A DNA stretch of 64,000 nucleotides from Granulosicoccus sp964390335 (GCA_964390335.1 CAYMHU010000005.1:109943-173942); one strand, 5' to 3'. Numbered from the stretch's first letter, positions 45,901 to 54,360 are shown. Notes: a model not told the origin generated them from the letters alone. Program-made: numbers and translations.

Positions 45901-46079
45901 GAAATGTCACAAGCCTAATCAATGACCCTTCTATAGACAAAGCCTTTATTGCTGGTGCAGCATCTGCGCTTGAAGAGATTGGTAGTATCGGTTCTGGTCG
46001 CTTTGTAAAGATCCAGCTGTCGGGTACTAACTATTTGTCTCTAGCTGAAGTAGAAGTGTATGAGGCGACACTGCCGTAG
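42942..46079 (+). CDS. Tandem secreted beta-propeller protein, copy 2, full length with F5/8C domain
   Basis: Secreted protein of 1045 residues, the longest of the three paralogs. The signal peptide (about 1-30), propeller part and two PPC-like domains match copy 1 through about residue 855. A calcium-binding thrombospondin-type linker follows (DTDGDGVEDLFDAFPNDP and DTDGDGIGDKADTTPFGD). The C-terminal F5/8C (discoidin-like) domain, about 895-1045, includes VSQSTTRPGTNADRAVDG, EAWFQVDLGRRMDIGLIKIF and GRFVKIQLSGTNYLSLAEVE. F5/8C domains usually bind carbohydrate or lipid, so this copy may attach to polysaccharide or a surface. The ATG has weak GGTAG upstream. Confidence 0.88.
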   Translation: MFSSVIQRVSVLSITLSISSFIAPLNNAFADIGATHSGLVSEFASFNSPGVIDGRVEAIAIDGDTVYVGGTFTQIREPLDGEILDQPYLFAYSQSTGNIIRGFDPLLDNKVLALEVIGDGNGVFAAGVFGRLNDEGGRRGLVKIDLNGDRVVGFGARPNKAVTTLVRLDNTLYVGGNFDTISGTAVENMAAVDVTTGAVSPDLNFDFDGPIPNPGFWSTQGIDDIDITTDGKLLVMAGNFTAIDGLDRTRIAVIELEGQARVSDWNTDLYYTQCPSRRFPQYIRGIDISPDNSYFVVATTGHIIRDNPACDGITRFELNDLDNSNAQPTWANFATDSVYDVVTTGHAVYTGGHFRLLNNSVSMNGGIQGPGAIVRLGLAALDPLNGLTLQKWRSDRNPRGLGTFALIAGEDGLYIGDDTDFLNGTQHQKLKFLPTTDNQIIRPEAHTLPATILTANGDSLNSYSFDGTNLSTATQVSSSGWADSQGGMVVSGQLYRADSAGKLWVSPYPSGDVNASVEADLRGLTSNEWQLSVMGGIFFDSTFGRVYYTKQTDSRLFYRYFTPDGAFFGEKEYIAEVQGDIAWGSVSGMDVIDGNLYFGLTDGNLYRASISGANVVSGTTQMISGPGIDGINWNNQLIAFSSGSATPPVSGEEYRFSSSGSSTAGRWQVFSFDVNAGEKIDAEISWADPNADVRVFLRDPSKTMITNDIDGGSPATLSTVAETSGSWSIGVSIKSGATDYDIAVSTSSEFEEGADVEFQSNGSAINGSWQVFKFDVVAGEQVDVDVVWDNPMSEVRLFLRDENNSQQDRDIVGLGSGSLSALATSTGKWSVAVRVRTEFTNYTVSINTDAGGDTDGDGVEDLFDAFPNDPTETVDTDGDGIGDKADTTPFGDNVQLSSVNSALGRNVSQSTTRPGTNADRAVDGNTSGVYSQGSVTHTNNNIEAWFQVDLGRRMDIGLIKIFNRTDCCSSRLSNVNVFVSDVDMSERNVTSLINDPSIDKAFIAGAASALEEIGSIGSGRFVKIQLSGTNYLSLAEVEVYEATLP

Positions 46080-46106
46080 CTTGGTAGATTGTAAACTGTG
46101 AACTAC

Positions 46107-46136
46107 AAAGCCCTGTGATAACAGGGCTTTTTTTTT
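46107..46136 (+). terminator. Rho-independent terminator after copy 2
   Basis: AAAGCCCTG (46107-46115) pairs with CAGGGCTTT (46122-46130), followed by a run of nine T in total. It lies 28 bases after the stop. Confidence 0.92.
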
Positions 46137-46204
46137 GTGATGCAATTCTATAGTTTTCACCGACGGTTTAACAGAATCAGGCATTCTTAGGTGGTTTAAT
46201 AGCT

Positions 46205-46258
46205 GTTCTTTAAGGGATTAGCGACAGCGACTAATACCCTAGAACGCTCCTAAGGAGC
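46205..46258 (+). promoter_or_regulatory. Two hairpins in the leader of copy 3
   Basis: GTTCT, AGGG and ATTAG (46205-46221) pair with CTAAT, CCCT and AGAAC (46231-46245), 14 bp with small bulges and loop CGACAGCGA. Directly after it GCTCC (46246-46250) pairs with GGAGC (46254-46258). They end 61 bases before the start. Because the terminator of copy 2 lies upstream, a promoter for copy 3 should lie between them, and these would be in the transcript leader. Confidence 0.55.
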
Positions 46259-46319
46259 AATAACGAGAAGCGATATCCCACAAATATACGTGGTCAAATT
46301 GCTCAAAGGTAAATTTCAA

Positions 46320-48902
46320 ATGTTTAGATCAGTATTCAAGCGTATTTCTCTCCTTGGCCTTACACTATCTTTGGCCAGTGCTTTTGCTCCTATTAACAAT
46401 GCTTTTGCAGACGTCGGTGCAACCCATGGTGGACTTATTTCTGAGTTCGCATCATTCAATTCACCAGGTGTGGTGGACGGTCGAGTAGAAGCTATCGCAA
46501 TCGATGGTGATACCGTTTATGTCGGCGGTACTTTTACTCAGGTTAGAGAGCCACTGGACGGTGAGATCATCGACCAGGCGTACTTATTTGCGTACAGCAA
46601 ATCTACCGGCAATATCATTCGCAGCTTTGACCCTGTATTGGACAATAAAGTCCATGCATTAGAAGTAGCTGGCGATGGTAACAGCGTGTTCGCTGGCGGC
46701 GTGTTCGGCATACTCAATGGCGAAGGTGGTCGACGCGGACTCGTAAAGATTGATTTAAACGGTGATCGCGTTACTGCGTTCGGTGCACGACCTAACAAAG
46801 CGGTTACAACTTTAGTTCGATTAAACAACACATTATACGTTGGTGGTAATTTCGATACCATCAGCGGATCACCTATTGAGTATCTGGCTGCAGTAGATAT
46901 CAACACTGGTGCACTTGACCCTAGTCTGAACCTAGACTTCGGCGAGCCGATTCCTAATCCGGGTAGATGGTCGACCCCTGGCGTTGATGACATTGATGTG
47001 ACCACTGACGGTAAGTTGCTGGTTATGGCTGGAAACTTTATTAACATTGACGGTTTAAGTCGTACTCGTCTTGCTGTTGTCGAACTGGAAGGTCAGGCTC
47101 GCGTCTCAGACTGGAACACCAACTTATTCACTGCCGAATGTCCAGCTGATTGGCTTTTCCCACAGTATATTCGTGGTATCGATGTATCTCCGGATAACAC
47201 GTATGTCGTTGTTGCTACAACTGGTCATATCATTCGAGATAACCCAGCATGTGACGGAATTACTCGATTTGAACTCACTGATCTGACTAACTCAGACATG
47301 CAACCCACCTGGGCTAACTTCGCAACAGATTCAGTGTACGACGTTGTGTCTACTGGCCATGCGGTGTACACCGGCGGTCATTTCCGTTTACTCAACAACA
47401 GCGTATCCATGAACGGTGCCGTTCAGGGGCCTGGTTCGATTGTACGACTCGGTATGGCTGCACTGGACCCACTGAATGGGTTGACCTTACTCAAATGGCG
47501 TTCAGATCGCAACCCACGCGGTCGTGGTACATTTGCTTTGATTGCTGAAGAAGAAGGTTTATACATCGGTGACGACACCGACTTTCTGAATGGTTCTGAG
47601 CATCAAAAACTAAAATTCTTACCGGTTACTGAGAACCAAATTGTACGTCCTGAAGCACATACATTACCTGCAACCATTTTGACTGCAAGTAGTGATAGCC
47701 TTAACAGTTTTTCATTTGATGGTACTGATTTGTCTGCAGCTACTCAGTTGTCTACTAGCGGTTGGGCGAATTCACAAGGCGGTATGGTTGTTGGCGGCCA
47801 ACTTTATCGAGCTGACAGCAATGGCACATTATGGGTAAGTGCTTATCCAAGTGGCGATGTTAACGCAGCTGTAGAGGCAGATCTACGTGGTCTGACCAGC
47901 ACAGAATGGCAACTGTCTGTTGTTGGTGGTATGTTCTTCGATCCAACATTTAGTCGTGTGTACTACACAAAGCAAACCGACAGCCGTTTGTTCTATCGTA
48001 ACTTCACACCAGACGGTGCGTTCTTTGGCGAGAAAGAATATGTTGCAAATGTACAGGGCGATATTGCTTGGGGCAGCGTGAGTGGTATGGATGTGATTGA
48101 CGGTCAGTTGTACTTTGGTTCGACTGACGGCAACTTGTATCGTGCCAGCATCAACGGTGCTGATGTTGTATCCGGTACTACACAGACAATCAGCGGTCCT
48201 GGCATTGATGGTATCAACTGGAATAACCGGTTAATCGCGTTCTCTTCAGGTTCAGCTACTCCTCCAGGTACGGGTGAAGAGTTTCGTTTTAACACAAGTG
48301 GTACTGACACAGTGGGTCGCTGGCAAATATTCGAGTTCGATGTGAAAGCTGGTGAGAAGATCAGTGCTGAAATCACTTGGTCTGACCCAACAGCAGATTT
48401 ACGCGTATTTTTACGTGATGAGAACAGAACACCTGTTACTAGTGATACTAACGGCGGCACGCCAGCCACGCTTACAGCTATTGCGGAAACCAGCGGTACC
48501 TGGTCTATTGGTGTGAGCATTAAGAGCGGTGCAACGGATTACGGTGTGGTTATTAACACGACTAGCGATTTCGAACCGGGCGCTGATGTTGAGTTCCAAT
48601 CGAATGGTTCTGGAACTAACGGTTCTTGGCAAGTATTCAAGTTTGACGTGGTTGCCGGTGAACAGGTTGATGTTGACGTTGTATGGGATAACCCAATGTC
48701 TGAGGTTCGCCTGTTCTTGCGCGATGAAACTAACACTCAACAGGATACCAATCTGGTTGGTCTTGGTTCTGGTTCGATGTCAGCATTGGCGACCACCACT
48801 GGTAAATGGTCAGTTGCTGTTCGGGTTCGCACTGAGTTCACGAACTACACGGTGTCAATCAACACTGACGCTGGTGCGGATGCTGATGGCGATGGGCTAT
48901 AG
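46320..48902 (+). CDS. Tandem secreted beta-propeller protein, copy 3 (truncated tail)
   Basis: Secreted protein of 860 residues, closest to copy 1, with the same signal peptide, propeller blades and two PPC-like domains. It ends TDAGADADGDGL and then TAG, within the first calcium-binding repeat. The stop stands where copy 2 has GAA of DGDGVEDLF, so the linker and F5/8C domain are lost. ATG at 46320 was chosen because copies 1 and 2 start at the aligned MF codon; GTG at 46290 in frame has no such support. AAAGG precedes the ATG. Long stretches are near-identical in DNA to copy 1 while others differ at many silent sites. Confidence 0.85.
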   Translation: MFRSVFKRISLLGLTLSLASAFAPINNAFADVGATHGGLISEFASFNSPGVVDGRVEAIAIDGDTVYVGGTFTQVREPLDGEIIDQAYLFAYSKSTGNIIRSFDPVLDNKVHALEVAGDGNSVFAGGVFGILNGEGGRRGLVKIDLNGDRVTAFGARPNKAVTTLVRLNNTLYVGGNFDTISGSPIEYLAAVDINTGALDPSLNLDFGEPIPNPGRWSTPGVDDIDVTTDGKLLVMAGNFINIDGLSRTRLAVVELEGQARVSDWNTNLFTAECPADWLFPQYIRGIDVSPDNTYVVVATTGHIIRDNPACDGITRFELTDLTNSDMQPTWANFATDSVYDVVSTGHAVYTGGHFRLLNNSVSMNGAVQGPGSIVRLGMAALDPLNGLTLLKWRSDRNPRGRGTFALIAEEEGLYIGDDTDFLNGSEHQKLKFLPVTENQIVRPEAHTLPATILTASSDSLNSFSFDGTDLSAATQLSTSGWANSQGGMVVGGQLYRADSNGTLWVSAYPSGDVNAAVEADLRGLTSTEWQLSVVGGMFFDPTFSRVYYTKQTDSRLFYRNFTPDGAFFGEKEYVANVQGDIAWGSVSGMDVIDGQLYFGSTDGNLYRASINGADVVSGTTQTISGPGIDGINWNNRLIAFSSGSATPPGTGEEFRFNTSGTDTVGRWQIFEFDVKAGEKISAEITWSDPTADLRVFLRDENRTPVTSDTNGGTPATLTAIAETSGTWSIGVSIKSGATDYGVVINTTSDFEPGADVEFQSNGSGTNGSWQVFKFDVVAGEQVDVDVVWDNPMSEVRLFLRDETNTQQDTNLVGLGSGSMSALATTTGKWSVAVRVRTEFTNYTVSINTDAGADADGDGL

Positions 48903-48946
48903 CAAAACCTACGTGCTCTTCGAATAACGAAAACACGCTGCACAAT

Positions 48947-48972
48947 AAGCCCCGTTAATACGGGGCTTTTTT
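48947..48972 (+). terminator. Rho-independent terminator after copy 3
   Basis: AAGCCCCG (48947-48954) pairs with CGGGGCTT (48961-48968), followed by TTTT. It also lies before the convergent ATPase gene stop and may serve both strands. Confidence 0.88.
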
Positions 48973-49008
48973 CGTTTTGGATAGCCCTGTTTAGAGGTGC
49001 ATGGTGTA

Positions 49009-50046
49009 TCAGTTGATACGCTCGCCTGTGTCAACATCGAAGAAGTGACTAAGGCCATCTTTTAACGCAAAACTCACGGTTGCACCTTTGGCCACCTCAG
49101 GTGGCTTTTCAGTTTTTGCAATGAATTCAACGTTGCTTGATGTCAGCATATGACACAGAGCGTATTCACCCAGATTTTCCACAAGCTCAAGTGTGCCTTC
49201 CACGACTGCGTTAGCAGAATCAGTCACGATCAGGTGTTCAGGGCGTAAACCAACTTGCATTTTCGGGCTGATCTCACGTCCTAACAGTGATGCAGCGTTA
49301 CTGGTTAAATCATTTGCCGAAAAGAAATTCATCTTAGGGCTACCGATAAATTGGGCAACAAATGCGTTTTGTGGCTCGTCGTAAAGCTTGATCGGTGAGC
49401 CGACCTGCTCTATGAGACCATCTCGTAGAACAACGATCTTATCTGCAAGTGTCATTGCCTCGACTTGATCGTGCGTTACGTAAATCATGGTCGTTTTCAG
49501 TCTTTCGTGCAGACGAGCAATTTCCAAACGAGTTTGTACGCGCAAGGCAGCGTCTAGATTGGACAGCGGCTCATCGAATAGAAATACTTCCGGATCGCGG
49601 ACAATCGCTCGGCCAATCGCGACGCGTTGGCGTTGTCCACCGGACAGGTTACGAGGGCTTCGATCAAGGTAATCGGTAATTTGTAAAATCTCAGCGGCAT
49701 CTCGTACCCTGCGATCAATTTCAGCAGGGTCGGTTTTGGCCTGCTTTAAACCGAACGCCATATTCTTGTAAACAGTCATATGCGGGTACAGTGCATAAGT
49801 CTGGAATACCATCGCAACACCACGTTTAGATGCGGCAATATCATTGACCGTTGTATCACCAATGGCAACGGTTCCAGCAGAGATTTCCTCCAGGCCTGCA
49901 ATCATGCGGAGCAGGGTTGATTTACCGCAGCCAGAGGGACCTACGAATACAACAAATTCGCCATCCTCTATATCAAGGCTGACACCATGAACTACTTGTA
50001 CATCACCATAGCTTTTGCGAACATCACGCAGGGTCAGACCGGCCAT
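49009..50046 (-). CDS. ABC transporter ATP-binding protein, UgpC/SmoK-type
   Basis: ATPase of 345 residues with Walker A GPSGCGKSTLLRM, signature LSGGQRQRVAIGRAI, Walker B VFLFDEPLSNLDA and switch MIYVTHDQVEAM, then a C-terminal OB-type regulatory domain (about 240-345). It belongs to the MalK/UgpC group of carbohydrate importers. It overlaps the polyol dehydrogenase gene by 13 bases and is the last gene of the polyol operon, so it should energise the permeases encoded at 52410-54198. Confidence 0.92.
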   Translation of the reverse strand: MAGLTLRDVRKSYGDVQVVHGVSLDIEDGEFVVFVGPSGCGKSTLLRMIAGLEEISAGTVAIGDTTVNDIAASKRGVAMVFQTYALYPHMTVYKNMAFGLKQAKTDPAEIDRRVRDAAEILQITDYLDRSPRNLSGGQRQRVAIGRAIVRDPEVFLFDEPLSNLDAALRVQTRLEIARLHERLKTTMIYVTHDQVEAMTLADKIVVLRDGLIEQVGSPIKLYDEPQNAFVAQFIGSPKMNFFSANDLTSNAASLLGREISPKMQVGLRPEHLIVTDSANAVVEGTLELVENLGEYALCHMLTSSNVEFIAKTEKPPEVAKGATVSFALKDGLSHFFDVDTGERIN

Positions 50047-51455
50047 TTTGACTCCATTTCTACAATTTCTCGCTTCAATGTTGCAGCGAATTCAGGGTAG
50101 GTTGAGGGTAAGTCTCCCCAGAGCTGGCGATTGGTTATAAAAGCATCTGTGCCAAGCAGCGCTTTTAAATCGTCCCAGGCTGGTTCGACATAGTTAAAGG
50201 GAATGTTGCCCGCATCGACGTGCAGGGCAAACACGTACCAACTGGCGATACTCCGAATAGCATAGACAGGCATGATGTCTTGCTTCAAGCAGCCTTCCAA
50301 TGTTGGTCTTATAAAAATAGAAAACTTTGCCATCCCATCTGCGCAAATTCTGGCAACGGTGTCACCAATAGCGACATTGCCGAAGCGTTGTTTTATTTCC
50401 TCCAAATAGGCTTCTTTGGAGAACGGTAAATCAATTGTTATGGCAGGCAAAACTTCTTTAGTTTCAAAATTCTCAAAATGTTCCAACAGATGCGGTACAC
50501 GCATGGCAGCGTCAAAAGTGTCGATGCCTTCGAGCGCAGCCAAATAGGTTAGTGCAGTGTGTCCGCCATTGAGTACCCGTATCTTTGTTTCTTCATAAGC
50601 ATCAACATCTGAAGTAACTGTGACACCGGCTTGAGATAGGTCCGGCATTTCTGCGGCAAAAGAGGATTGTAGTACCCACTGGGTGAAATCCTCTGCCATG
50701 ATGGGCGATGTGACGGGTTTACCGATAAGCTGAGTCATCTCTTCGCTTAAAGCATCCGGGCTACGAGGTGTTATGCGATCAACCATGGAGCATGGAAACG
50801 ATACGTTCTTTGCAACCCAGGTAGCTAATGCTTGATTACCGGTTGCGTTTAGATACGCGAGCAAGTTGCGGTTAAGCATCTTGCCATTTTGGCGGATGTT
50901 GTCACAGCAAGCGATGGTAATTGGCGCTGAAATTGATGCAGCGCGTTTTTCTAGTGCAGCGCTAAGGTACGCGTACACGCTCTCACGATTGCTACCGGCG
51001 ATCTCGGCTTTGATCGTGGCATCGTCCAAATTAAGTTGGCCATCCGGATCAGTGTAATAGCCACTTTCTGTGACCGTTATGGTGACCAATTTAACCGATT
51101 CTATGGATAGCAGATCTTCACTGGCAGCGGTATCGGTTGTCCAGTCTGCAAATCGCACGTGGCTTCTAACTAAACGCAGATTAACTTGCGCATCAGGCGT
51201 GTAGGTTTTTAAAAAGTACCCATTGTGACGTTGGTTATCTTTATCGGCATCTAAAAATGCGTTGACATCTGGTTTTCTTAAATTGACTGCGGCGATTCCC
51301 CAACGTAGATCGCCAGAAACAGCCATGTAGTCATCAATATACACAGCTTGATGCGCCCGATGAAACGCACCGAAGCCTAGATGAACCACACCCACATCAC
51401 AGTCGGACCTGTTGTAGCTTGTTGTTTTTATTGGGCCGTTTATCGCTGTGTTCAT
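50034..51455 (-). CDS. Mannitol/polyol 2-dehydrogenase family protein
   Basis: Long-chain polyol dehydrogenase of 473 residues, using NAD to oxidise a hexitol such as mannitol or sorbitol to the ketose. The N-terminal VGVVHLGFGAFHRAHQAVYI is typical. The catalytic Lys-Asn-His motif is KIRVLNGGHTALTYLAAL. Fructuronate reductases of the same family share these motifs, but the adjacent polyol-type importer favours hexitol. It overlaps the AraC gene by four bases (51452-51455). Confidence 0.9.
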   Translation of the reverse strand: MNTAINGPIKTTSYNRSDCDVGVVHLGFGAFHRAHQAVYIDDYMAVSGDLRWGIAAVNLRKPDVNAFLDADKDNQRHNGYFLKTYTPDAQVNLRLVRSHVRFADWTTDTAASEDLLSIESVKLVTITVTESGYYTDPDGQLNLDDATIKAEIAGSNRESVYAYLSAALEKRAASISAPITIACCDNIRQNGKMLNRNLLAYLNATGNQALATWVAKNVSFPCSMVDRITPRSPDALSEEMTQLIGKPVTSPIMAEDFTQWVLQSSFAAEMPDLSQAGVTVTSDVDAYEETKIRVLNGGHTALTYLAALEGIDTFDAAMRVPHLLEHFENFETKEVLPAITIDLPFSKEAYLEEIKQRFGNVAIGDTVARICADGMAKFSIFIRPTLEGCLKQDIMPVYAIRSIASWYVFALHVDAGNIPFNYVEPAWDDLKALLGTDAFITNRQLWGDLPSTYPEFAATLKREIVEMESKWPV

Positions 51456-52345
51456 GACGATCCTTGACGTTTTGGAGCTAAGTCTTTACGCGCTGTTTCG
51501 CGATACTCCGATGGGGTCATACCGCGCACTTTTAAAAAGTGTCTATTAAAGTTGGCCAAATTTTTAAACCCGGCTTCTTGTGCAATTGCTGTAATTTGAG
51601 CGTCGGATGCATAAAGCATTGCGCTTGCCTGACCAATCCTGATTCGGTTTAGAAAATCCACAAAACTATGGCCGGTGACTGTTTGAAAATTGCGACTGAA
51701 TGTGATTTCAGTCATATTGGCCATTTCCGCTGCTTGAGCTACGGTAAATGACTCGTAAAAATGCTCGGTTATATGGTCTACCACCAGTGCAATTCGGGCG
51801 TGTTTACTCCCACCTTCTGGCTGGATGAGTTTTGAGATTGACAGCGTTTTCTTTTCAGCGTGTTCATTGATGCGAACTAAAAAACGGATAAAAGCCAGGA
51901 TTCGCTCTGCGCCTTTGTTATCCCGAATAGATTCCATATGACCGCGCGCGAACGTTGCATTGAACCCTTCAAAATGGATGCCTGATTGAGCCAATTGAAG
52001 TAGCTCTAGTACTTGCGAAAACTCAGGAAATGCCTGCGCGAGCTTTTCAACACTCTCGTGGCTGAACTGAATTAACATATCCCGGATTTCTACCGGCTCT
52101 GACCAAACCTGATCGGTGATCCAGTTGTGTGGCAGGTTAGGGCCTGTCATGAACAGATCACCGGGTTTAAAATCACCAATATAGTCGCCAACAAACGCTT
52201 TACCGCGAGTTTCAACCACCAAATGCAGTTCGTACTCTTCGTGGGCATGCCAGCGGCATAAGTCCGATGGCCAACCATGTTCAAGATAACGTATGGATCG
52301 GCTACTGCGATCTACTTTCTCGATTTCAGGCTCGATGATTGACAT
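51452..52345 (-). CDS. AraC-family transcriptional regulator
   Basis: Regulator of 297 residues. A cupin-type sensor half (CRWHAHEEYELHLVVET, KPGDLFMTGPNLPHNW) is followed by two C-terminal HTH motifs (TVAQAAEMANMTEITFSRNF and ITAIAQEAGFKNLANFNRHF). This layout suits a sugar or polyol sensor. It sits between the permease and dehydrogenase genes of the polyol operon and probably controls it. LacI-like boxes lie just upstream at 52362-52407. Confidence 0.9.
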   Translation of the reverse strand: MSIIEPEIEKVDRSSRSIRYLEHGWPSDLCRWHAHEEYELHLVVETRGKAFVGDYIGDFKPGDLFMTGPNLPHNWITDQVWSEPVEIRDMLIQFSHESVEKLAQAFPEFSQVLELLQLAQSGIHFEGFNATFARGHMESIRDNKGAERILAFIRFLVRINEHAEKKTLSISKLIQPEGGSKHARIALVVDHITEHFYESFTVAQAAEMANMTEITFSRNFQTVTGHSFVDFLNRIRIGQASAMLYASDAQITAIAQEAGFKNLANFNRHFLKVRGMTPSEYRETARKDLAPKRQGSS

Positions 52346-52361
52346 TAATCACAACCACCCG

Positions 52362-52407
52362 AAAAGCGTTTTACAAGCGCTATGTTGTTATGTAAACAAA
52401 GCGCTTT
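52362..52407. promoter_or_regulatory. Paired AAAGCG palindromes upstream of the AraC gene
   Basis: AAAAGCGTTTT (52362-52372) and the perfect palindrome AAAGCGCTTT (52398-52407) lie 36 bases apart. In addition AAGCGCT (52375-52381) pairs with AGCGCTT (52400-52406) and could form a hairpin after the permease gene. The palindrome resembles LacI/GalR-family operators. Either a regulator site or a weak terminator would fit. Confidence 0.4.
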
Positions 52408-52409
52408 CA

Positions 52410-53246
52410 TTACTTAACAGCACCAAACGTTAGGCCGCGTACCAATTGTTTTTGGCAGAACCAACCAAGTACGACAATAGGACCTACAGCTGCTGTGGAA
52501 ACCGCAGACAAGCGGCCAAAAAATAAACCTTCCGGTGCGCGGTTGCCTTCTATAAGCTTCGATAGCGTAGCTGCCTCTGTTGTTGTTAGTCGCACGGTCC
52601 AGTACGCTTCGTTCCAACAGAAAATAAAGCACAGCAGAGCTGTAGATGCCATACCGCCCCAAGCGAGTGGAACAAGTAGGTCTTTAATCTCGCCCCAGGT
52701 GCTTACACCATCCATTTTTCCCGCTTCAATGATCTCTTTGGGAATTTCTTTGAAGTAGGTGAACAGCATCCAAATAACAATGGGTAAGTTAATCAAACAC
52801 AACACGATGATCACTAAAAAATGCGTGTCGTAGATACCAAGAAAGTTTTTGGTTAGGAACGTCATAGGGTAAAGCACCGCTGCAGCAGGCAACATTTTGG
52901 TTGATAACATCCAAACCAAAATATCTTTAGTGTGACGGCTCGGGTTAAAAGCCATCGCATAGGCACATGGAACACCTACCACAAGTGCAAGAGCCGTAGC
53001 AAAGGTAGATGTAATGACCGAATTAATAGCAAAACGCCAGTAATCATAGTTTTCTGTCATATTCAGATAGTTTTCAAGCGTTGGCTTGAAGGTAAACAGA
53101 AATTCCGGTTTCACTGCGTCGGCATCTGTTTTAAAACTGGTGAATACCATCCAGAAAATAGGGAAGAAGAACAGTAGCGCGACGGCCCAGGCTAATAGTG
53201 GCCAGAAGAACTTTCCGAATCGGGATGACTGAGCAACGGCTGACAT
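52410..53246 (-). CDS. Carbohydrate ABC transporter permease, MalG/SmoG-type
   Basis: Inner-membrane permease of 278 residues with six helices. The EAA loop KEIIEAGKMDGVSTWGEIK is that of the MalG branch. It follows the MalF-type permease by 10 bases. Similar in layout to mannitol/sorbitol importer SmoG. Confidence 0.9.
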   Translation of the reverse strand: MSAVAQSSRFGKFFWPLLAWAVALLFFFPIFWMVFTSFKTDADAVKPEFLFTFKPTLENYLNMTENYDYWRFAINSVITSTFATALALVVGVPCAYAMAFNPSRHTKDILVWMLSTKMLPAAAVLYPMTFLTKNFLGIYDTHFLVIIVLCLINLPIVIWMLFTYFKEIPKEIIEAGKMDGVSTWGEIKDLLVPLAWGGMASTALLCFIFCWNEAYWTVRLTTTEAATLSKLIEGNRAPEGLFFGRLSAVSTAAVGPIVVLGWFCQKQLVRGLTFGAVK

Positions 53247-53256
53247 GTCTAATCTC

Positions 53257-54198
53257 CTAATCCATCAAGCTCTTGCCGACCATACGAAGCAAGAATATTG
53301 CGACGATGTTGGCCAGAATGACGGCGAATATACCAGTAGCACTGGCTGCGCCAATGTTGTTCGTAGAGAACTCACCGATTAAGTACGGTAAATTCTTATT
53401 ACCGTTACCGCGACTGACAATTTCGATTTCCGCATAAAGCGCTAAGTGGAAGATTGACTGAATCATGACAACGATGGCTATGGGTCTGGCAAGATGCGGC
53501 AGTGTCAGGTTGCGAAAACGAGACCAAGCATTTGCACCATCCAGAATGGCAGCCTCTTTTTGCTGCTCATCTTCAGACTGCAACGATGTCATAAAGATCA
53601 GTACGGCGAACGGTGTCCACTGCCATGCCACCATGATAATCACAGCATAAGTTGATGTTTGGGTGGCGCGAAACGACATCGGCGTAAATTCAGGCCACAA
53701 AGAGAAAAAGGCGCCCAGCACCGGAAAGTCTCGCAAAGAATGTACAAGATTATTAATTCCTTCAACCGCAAGGCCGTTTAGGCCAAGCACTGGGTCAAGA
53801 ATCATGTTGATCCACAATACCGCGTTAACGGCAGGCATCACGAAAAACGGGGAGATCAACAGTACGCGTACGATGCCTCTGCCGGGGAAAGAGCGATTGA
53901 CCAACATAGCAAGGGCTAACCCCAGTACAACGGTAATCAGCAGAATTGAGACAACGATAAATAAACTGTTTTGTACTGCAAACCAGAAATCTTTGGAATT
54001 GTATAAAACGTACTCGTAGTTTCCAAAACCTCGCCAGTTACTGAGCGAAGGTGTGGTCCATTCTGGCCTTCGCAAGCTATTCAGTACGTACCGGATAAAC
54101 GAGAAATACAGCGTCATACCCAGCGGAACAAGCATCCACAGCAACAGCAGTAAAACGGCTGGTGTTTGTAGTAAACGGGGGAGCGTTCTATCGGACAT
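53257..54198 (-). CDS. Carbohydrate ABC transporter permease, MalF/SmoF-type
   Basis: Inner-membrane permease of 313 residues with six helices. The EAA-type loop KEAAILDGANAWSRFRNLTL contacts the ATPase. Its gene is separated from the binding-protein gene by a hairpin terminator. Layout matches SmoF-type permeases for hexitols. Confidence 0.9.
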   Translation of the reverse strand: MSDRTLPRLLQTPAVLLLLLWMLVPLGMTLYFSFIRYVLNSLRRPEWTTPSLSNWRGFGNYEYVLYNSKDFWFAVQNSLFIVVSILLITVVLGLALAMLVNRSFPGRGIVRVLLISPFFVMPAVNAVLWINMILDPVLGLNGLAVEGINNLVHSLRDFPVLGAFFSLWPEFTPMSFRATQTSTYAVIIMVAWQWTPFAVLIFMTSLQSEDEQQKEAAILDGANAWSRFRNLTLPHLARPIAIVVMIQSIFHLALYAEIEIVSRGNGNKNLPYLIGEFSTNNIGAASATGIFAVILANIVAIFLLRMVGKSLMD

Positions 54199-54309
54199 GG
54201 CTCTTGTATCCCATACAAATCAGGGTGGCGAATAAATTCAGAGATCGACAGTAAAGTCGTCTTTAGAAGGACAGCTAACCAACGATTGTTGACTAGGCTG
54301 TGTGTAAAA

Positions 54310-54334
54310 AGGCCCGGCGATTAACACCGGGCCT
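54310..54334 (-). terminator. Hairpin terminator between binding-protein and permease genes
   Basis: AGGCCCGG (54310-54317) and CCGGGCCT (54327-54334) form a perfect 8-bp stem around CGATTAACA. On the minus strand the stem is followed by TTTTT. Partial termination here would lower the amount of permease relative to the binding protein. Confidence 0.75.
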
Positions 54335-54360
54335 CACTTGCTTAGCGATTAAAAACCAGC

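Noticed and set aside
43220..48740. Many open frames of 60-170 residues opposite the propeller genes
   Set aside because: They recur at the same place in all three copies as mirror frames of the repeated coding sequence and have no start signals.
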